Positions 58,025 to 64,000 of a DNA stretch of 64,000 bases are shown here, piece by piece. The notes beneath the pieces were generated by a model that worked only from the letters and a program-made list of their open reading frames with translations, did no database searches and was not told the DNA's origin. Origin of the DNA: Sphagnum magellanicum (lineage: Eukaryota; Streptophyta; Sphagnopsida; Sphagnales; Sphagnaceae); NCBI GenBank assembly GCA_021904315.1, contig CM038909.1, positions 21,366,212 to 21,430,211 on the forward strand, read 5' to 3'. Each line of letters begins with the position of its first letter. Within the stretch, counting starts at the first letter, position 1. The translations under genes and the position numbers were made by a program.

Positions 58025-59680
58025 CGAAAACTAAACTCTTATCCTCTGGGGTAGTTTAATTTGCAACTTATTTGCAGGAGTATTTGATTTTTGGTGGTGA
58101 ATTTTCACTGTTAATTAAATTTTCTTTTTTGAGAAAAAGTTGGAATTTATTTACTCAGCAGACTATTGCCAGTTTTGCAAACTCAAAAAACTTGTGGAAA
58201 AAAATACTGAAAGGTTGGCGACATCAGAAGTGGGTTTGAAGAGATTTTTGAGGATTTCCAATAATTGTTTACCAAATATGAAGATACTTGTAAGTTGATG
58301 TAATATGTATGCCTAGGGAAGGCATGCTCCCCAGGGGCCCCTAATTTTAGGGTCATACCTTCGAGGGCACATGACGTGCCAGAAAATTGGAGGACGTCCT
58401 TTGGAACAAGCATTCCCACATAAAGTAGAAGAGGTTTTTTATTTGAATGGCAGAAGGTCCCTTCCATTGATGACAGCATCTTCTGCTTGTGAGAGGTGCT
58501 GTGAAACACAAACAAGAAAACCTTTGAGTGCCTTATCCAGGTCAAGAAAGTTCAAGACTGAGCTGAGGCAACAAAAAATGAAATAACAGAACCTAATGTC
58601 AAGAACTTTTGAGAACCTGGAACAGGCCTGAAAAATTCTGTTTGCAAATTGTTCAACCCATGATAGAAATTGTCACTTTCTCTCTGCATCTAACCTATTG
58701 AATTATTTCTTCATTAAGAAAGAGATGGCAAAATAAAGTTGGATACTCACTCAAGAGTTTACAGCGTAGAATTTTACAAAAGTTCCTATTAAACATTTCA
58801 GGTCAAGAAAATGTGCTAATCTTTTGTCATTTTTGTATGGTGGTGTTGAAAACATAGAAAAACTTGTCACTACATTAAAGCATGGCATATATGACTACAT
58901 TCATGATTGAGTTTGTAGTCACAAGTGTCACAAATCATTTTTTTCCTCAGACATAAATTTTATTCATGATCATGATCATAATCATATAAGTCATATGGTT
59001 TTAATTTGGTCATTCATCCTCGCTCATCAGATTAACATTGTATATATAGACATATATAACCTAGCCGTTCATCACATGACATTTGTCCATGTGATATGGT
59101 GCCACACGATGTTAAAATCTAAGCTAGCTAGGCTCAAAACATAGGTTTGGTAAGAACTTAGGTGGCATAGTGCAAACACCTCAATCTAGATTAAGCACAT
59201 TAATTTATCTAGCTTAGACTATGGTAGATAGGTTGCCCAAAGAAAATAATTGAATTCTTCACCACCACATTGAATTGAAGGCAAATTCTTTGCAAAAGGA
59301 TCCAATTGGAGTTAAAATTAAAAAATACAAAGTGGCCAGAGTCTGAGGGGGGGAAGGAAGGCCCACATTAGGAACAAAGTTGGGAGACCTAATGGTGACA
59401 ACACCATAAAATTTTTAGCAGGGAGCCAACTAAAAGCCTAACGATGGAGGCCACCCAAGCTAGCTTTGTAGGGCCCTTGGTAAATGGAAAGCAACTTGCA
59501 TAGATCAATTTTGGAGGGCCCATAATGGGTATGGGGATTTCAAGCTTCACTATAGCGTAATATTGAGCTCTTGGTCAAAAAGAAGCTAGTGTCAACACAC
59601 TCTAGTTCCTCACTAGGAGTCACATGTTTCTTGAGAATTGCCCTTGGAGCTGTCGAGGCTTTCCTTCCGAGAGCTAGGAA
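58025..59680. other. Intergenic stretch
   Basis: A 120-codon minus frame at 58183-58545 is not recognised. No gene or RNA asserted. Confidence 0.4.
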
Positions 59681-59682
59681 TA

Positions 59683-59937
59683 CCTTACCCTAAGGTCAGC
59701 TTTGTCATTAAATAATCCTCAAAATAGTGAAATGAAATTTTGTGAAAATATGAAGCTGACATGTTGAATGTCATCATAATTATTATAGGCTACACTCTAA
59801 ATAATTTCACTACTCATATCACAATATTACAGTAGTAGATGGAAAAAATAATAATTTCAAAATTAGAAAATAAATTTATTCTTTGAAATTTTTTTTTTTT
59901 TTTTTTGGTCAATGTGGAAACTGACCCTAGGCTATGG
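59683..59937 (-). mobile_element. MITE, 255 bp, TA duplication, copy 2
   Basis: Opposite orientation to 30992-31242, with the same termini (CTTACCCTAAGGTCAG and the inverse of CCATAGCCTAGGGTCAG) and TA on both sides (59681-59682, 59938-59939). It includes a long T-run near one end. Confidence 0.85.
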
Positions 59938-59939
59938 TA

Positions 59940-61095
59940 GGCATAGTGACACTAGCTTTGTGTTGCTTGATGTATCTTTGAAGCGGATTGTGAAAAGTTC
60001 ATGTTGAAGGTTAGCAATGGTCTTCCTAATGGTGAGTTTGGGCACATTGGGAGGGTTTTTCAGGGTGATTACCAGTCCATGTGCTGATGCGATGGCTCTA
60101 GAGCAACATTGGAGTGCATTTGGCAAGCAAAGGGACTTGTGTTTGTGATCTAGAAAATATGGCAGCAGGAGCAGGTGCCTCTTCTCCTTTTAAAGATTGA
60201 TGGCAGAAGGAGCTAGATCCTAGTGCAGGAGGTTGAACAATATATTCATTAGAACTTGCTTACCTTTTGTTGGTGAGTTTCTTGAAGTGGGGAAAGCCCG
60301 TTGAACTTTTGGAGAGGCCATGCATATTTGAGATGGAACAAACGGAAGACTAGCCGCAGGATGTAACGGTAAAGTTTTCCCCACATTACTTGGTCTTGTT
60401 GTGCTGCTATGTTGTATAGCTTTTGCTATTGGGAGTTTTTCCCCTTTGTTGTTCTACCCTTTGCTAATCCCATCATTTATTTCTCTAAATAGACTATTTA
60501 TGGTTGCTTAAAGTATTTATGTGTTGTGTGTCCTTTAGTCAGAGCTCAAATCTGTACTTGATGGAGTAGAATATGTGGGCCCTTGAATAGGCAAAGTTGT
60601 TATTGTGGCCAAATGCTAAGGCAAAAAAATGGTTGGAGGAATGAGACATTTTATGGTTCCATTTACAATGGCTGAAAAGACATTTCCATGTGTCCATATT
60701 GATGTAGGTTTTACTTCCCGCTCCTTTGCTTTAAATTTCTAGATTTTTATGATTAAAAGGATAAAGACATTGGTTCTTTTTATGAAATAATCTGTTAAAA
60801 CTCATAATAAAATTGAAAACATTTGGTGAAAGTTCCAACAATTTAAAAAAATTAATTGTAATAATGTTCAAAAGCATTATCAACAAGTGCTTTGAGTATG
60901 ATAAAGGATTGTAATAACTTACTAAAATGATTTCAAATTCACATGAAATTTCAAGTTCATGAGTAAAAGAAACACAATTCTTGAATATGGACAATTATTT
61001 CATTAAATATAATAAATGGTTGTTTTACAAAATAATGCAGGTATGGTTTCCATTGCAGTCAACAAATTTATTTATTTATTTATATTGTGATTGGC
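59940..61095. other. Intergenic stretch
   Basis: No gene, RNA or clear repeat recognised. Confidence 0.4.
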
Positions 61096-61099
61096 TATT

Positions 61100-61650
61100 G
61101 AGGGGTTCTCTAGACTATGTAGGTTATTTCAAGAGGTTACCTAGGGGCTATCTAAGCTATCTAAGGCCTACTTAAGGACTACATACAAGTTACTTAGGCT
61201 ACTAAAAGGGCCCATTTAAAAAACTATTTAGGCTATGTAGGCTACCTAAGAGCATACCTAAAGGTTGCTTAACCTATGTAAACTACCTAAGAGTTACATA
61301 GGGGCTACCTAAGTCCAACATAGGCCTATCTAAGGGGTCACCTAAGGGCTATTTAAGTTACCATGTGGTCATAGGCCAACCTAGGGGCTACTTAAATTAC
61401 CTGGGGTATTTAAATACCTAAAGGCTACTTAATGTATTTAGGCTACCAAGGGCCCACCTAAAGTTTAGGTGGGGGTTATTTAGGCTACTTAGGAGTTCTA
61501 TAGGGCTATTGAGGGATTACTTAAACTATGTAAGGTTTACATAGGCCTACCTAAGGTGATACTTAAATTATTTAGTGGTTACCTTTGGTAGGGGTTATTT
61601 GGTCCTACCTAAGGTCTACTACATAAGCCTAATTAGTAAGGGTTTACATA
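61100..61650. repeat. Degenerate short-motif array (GGCTACCTAAG-like)
   Basis: About 550 bases are built from shuffled variants of GGCTACCTAAG, GGGCTATCTAAG and CTACTTAAG, with irregular spacing of roughly 10-20 bases. It looks like an old, eroded satellite. Confidence 0.7.
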
Positions 61651-61737
61651 AGCTACATATATAACAAGGTAATATCATTTTTTTTAATTTAAATTTTTAA
61701 AAGTAATTTATATTTTTGCATTAACTATACGGTAAAA

Positions 61738-62513
61738 CCATCCTTGGGTGGTACCATTAAGAACAACCTCACCAAAATTCATGGAAAGGTGGACCTAAAT
61801 TAATTTTATTTTAATATTTTAATATTTTTAAATTGTGATTTTTACTATTAACTTGTGTCACATGGGCTTTGTATTCCTCACCTATTAATAAATTATGAAA
61901 AAATTGTAAGCACTTATATAGGCTACACAAGCAAGATATTTGTGTTCCTAAAAATGTTTTTGACATGTATTATTGAGATTTTTAATCCCTTATTATTAAG
62001 TGCACCATTGTAATATATATATATATATATAAATTAATTATACTCACTAGGGTATGGCCGAAATTGTTGATTGAAATTTTAAATGAAAATTATTACAAAT
62101 TTGTAAACATGAATGCAATGGCCATGCAAGATTTCATAGTTTTGACATTCGAAAATTGCTCAAAAATTTATGATTGTTTCAATCCACTATTTATTAATCA
62201 AATACAAAAGAGGATTGTGTGAGACCCTCCTAGAAATTTAAAAAATAAAAAAGGTAAAAAAACATGTTCCTTTTATGTTGCCAAACAAAGTGTTACCTTC
62301 ATAAAAAACTTCTTTCACCACTTATTTGGAATATTTAAATTTAATTTTTTTGAAATCCAATCAAAGTTTCAAATTTTGCATAACTTGGGTAATCTTTTGA
62401 TATAAACTTTGAAACGAAAAGTCTTTTTGAAATGAGTCTTATTTTATCTTTAAGTTGAATGGGTTTTTAAAAATTTAAGATTTGGTGTTCCTATTGATAC
62501 CACCCAAGGATGG
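61738..62513. mobile_element. Terminal-inverted-repeat element, about 0.78 kb
   Basis: The left end CCATCCTTGGGTGGTACCAT and the right end ATACCACCCAAGGATGG are inverse; similarity extends about 30 bases (AAGAACA against TGTTCCT). The interior is AT-rich with no transposase. Target duplication is not clear. A non-autonomous DNA element is likely. Confidence 0.6.
62014..62034. repeat. AT dinucleotide microsatellite
   Basis: A run of AT dinucleotides inside the 61.7-62.5 kb element. Confidence 0.8.
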
Positions 62514-62514
62514 G

Positions 62515-64000
62515 TTTGTGTTTTATGCTTATTAATTTACAAGCTTTTATGGTTACTATCTTTCATTTCAATTTTTTTTATTCACAAATATTGATTTCAA
62601 ATCACAAATTAAATAAAAATTTGTTTTGACCACCTTCAAGAATTTTTTTATTTGTTTATTCATATTCATGATTACAAGTTTATGTTTAGAAGAAAAACAA
62701 GGCTAATATGACTACATGACTAAGCTGGTCAAATTAGTCATATTTTGTCAAGTTAATCATAAATGTCAAGTTTTGATGTAATGTGCTTTTCATGCTGTGT
62801 GTTCTATGGCCTTGCTACCAATTGGCTTAGGCCTTAGTTTCCACACAAATGCACAATAAATATAACCTTAGAAGAGAAGGCTTGTTTCTAAGGGTCAAAC
62901 CTAATTTAATGATCATAGCCGAATCAAGTGTATTAACTTGAAGGTGTGGGCTTGAAACTTGCCTTAGAGGCTCAATGTAGCAATAAACCTTCCCCAACAT
63001 AGAGTACATGAAAGGTTTTTATTGGAATGGCAAAATGTTTGTATGTGAATGGTGGAAGGTCCAACTTTCCAAGTTGAATTGATGAAAACATATTTCATGA
63101 TCATCTTATTCTTCTTGTAGGATAAACTTAAACTTCATATACATTCATGTTGGCTATTCCAATTGAACAAAATTAAGAAATATTTTTCTTGATACCAAGG
63201 CCAAATGCTTTTCAAATATTACATTTCACATGTGGCATTTATTTATTTTTATTATATCATTTTCATTTTTTTAATATAATTTTTAGAATTAAATATTGAT
63301 TTTGATTTTGAAATGAAATATGATTCATGATATAATAAAATGATATTTTTTTGCATCAAACCTTACATTATAATCAAATGTACAACTTTGTTTTTAACAA
63401 TGATCAAAAATATAAATTATTTTAATAATTAAAGAATTTTAAAATTAGAATCCAATAAAATACATGTAAATTTTTATGAAGAGAAAATTTTTTCTTGTTA
63501 AATGTATTAGAGCTCATAATAAATTTGAAAACATTTTAAGCATGTTTGATAAGGAAATTAAAAATTTGAGTAAAAAAGGACGTATCCACATCCTTACTTT
63601 GAATATTTTAAACATACAAAAAGACTATTGAAACATCATGAATTTGCATGAAATTTTAGTGGTTACAACCTTACAAATATAAAATTTTGTTTTAAAACAA
63701 CAATAATTTTCCAAATTATGGAGTTCCCATAATGATTTTTCAAAGTTACATGGCTACATTTTTTAAGCACTATAAACTCCCTAAAAGAATCCTTTCTTGT
63801 TTTCACCCAGTTCTACATGCAATTAATTATCTTTTGTCACTTGCCAATGTACCATAGTATTTGTGCATATATTATACCCTACATTTACTATCTTATACCA
63901 AGAAAATAAATATATTATAAATGAAAAAATATTGAATACCCCTAGGTACCTTAAATCTCTATTCATAGGGTAAATTTTGGTCAAATGTTACCTTTGTCCG
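62515..64000. other. AT-rich intergenic stretch
   Basis: No gene or RNA recognised to the end of the window. Confidence 0.45.

Overview
This window is nuclear DNA from a land plant with a large, gene-poor, repeat-rich genome. The evidence is split genes with GT/AG introns, plant gene families (SPX-domain proteins, C2-type phospholipase D), CT-rich plant leaders, SINE/LINE/MITE/DDE-transposon remains and long AT-rich spacers. A fern, gymnosperm or similar large-genome lineage would fit, but the sequence alone does not settle the taxon. Two genes look potentially functional, both three-exon SPX genes on the + strand: SPX gene A (42361-43668) and SPX gene B (55276-57197). Nearly everything else is pseudogene, transposon or spacer.

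Layout. 1.4-5.7 kb: a degraded SPX promoter/leader and exon pieces (+), then phospholipase D (PLD) remnants (-). 5.8-8.0 kb: a broken metal transporter of the bacterial MntH type. 8.2-8.7 kb: a 96-bp minisatellite. 8.7-15.4 kb: AT-rich spacer with SINE-like and foldback elements. 15.4-17.8 kb: a decayed LINE-type reverse transcriptase with an internal inversion. 18.6-24.1 kb: second SPX/PLD copy. 26.66-29.84 kb: a complete but dead pogo/Tigger-type DNA transposon with terminal repeats and a TA duplication, split by an 819-bp solo LTR. 30.99-31.24 kb: a MITE, with a sister copy at 59.68-59.94 kb. 34.5-36.1 kb: a second DDE transposase relic (-). 41.3-43.7 kb: SPX gene A with its TATA box. 43.9-48.7 kb: third, inverted PLD and SPX pseudogene block. 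49-54.7 kb: repeats and spacer. 54.8-57.2 kb: SPX gene B. 57.2-64 kb: spacer with minisatellites, the second MITE and a 0.78-kb terminal-inverted-repeat element.

The organising theme is repeated duplication of an SPX-plus-PLD segment. Four copies of one TATA/CT-rich leader type are visible (1.93, 18.99 and 41.41 kb on +, 48.41 kb on -), and three sets of PLD remains lie beside them. Two SPX pseudogene copies share foldback structures in which the SPX start-codon region and the exon-3 region are each present in both orientations around a short loop. Transcripts from the retained promoters would fold into long hairpins related to the intact SPX genes, which is how young MIRNA or hairpin-siRNA loci are thought to arise. 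This is the most interesting inference in the window. SPX gene B is unusual because its SPX domain is split by an acidic, repeat-containing insertion of about 285 residues.
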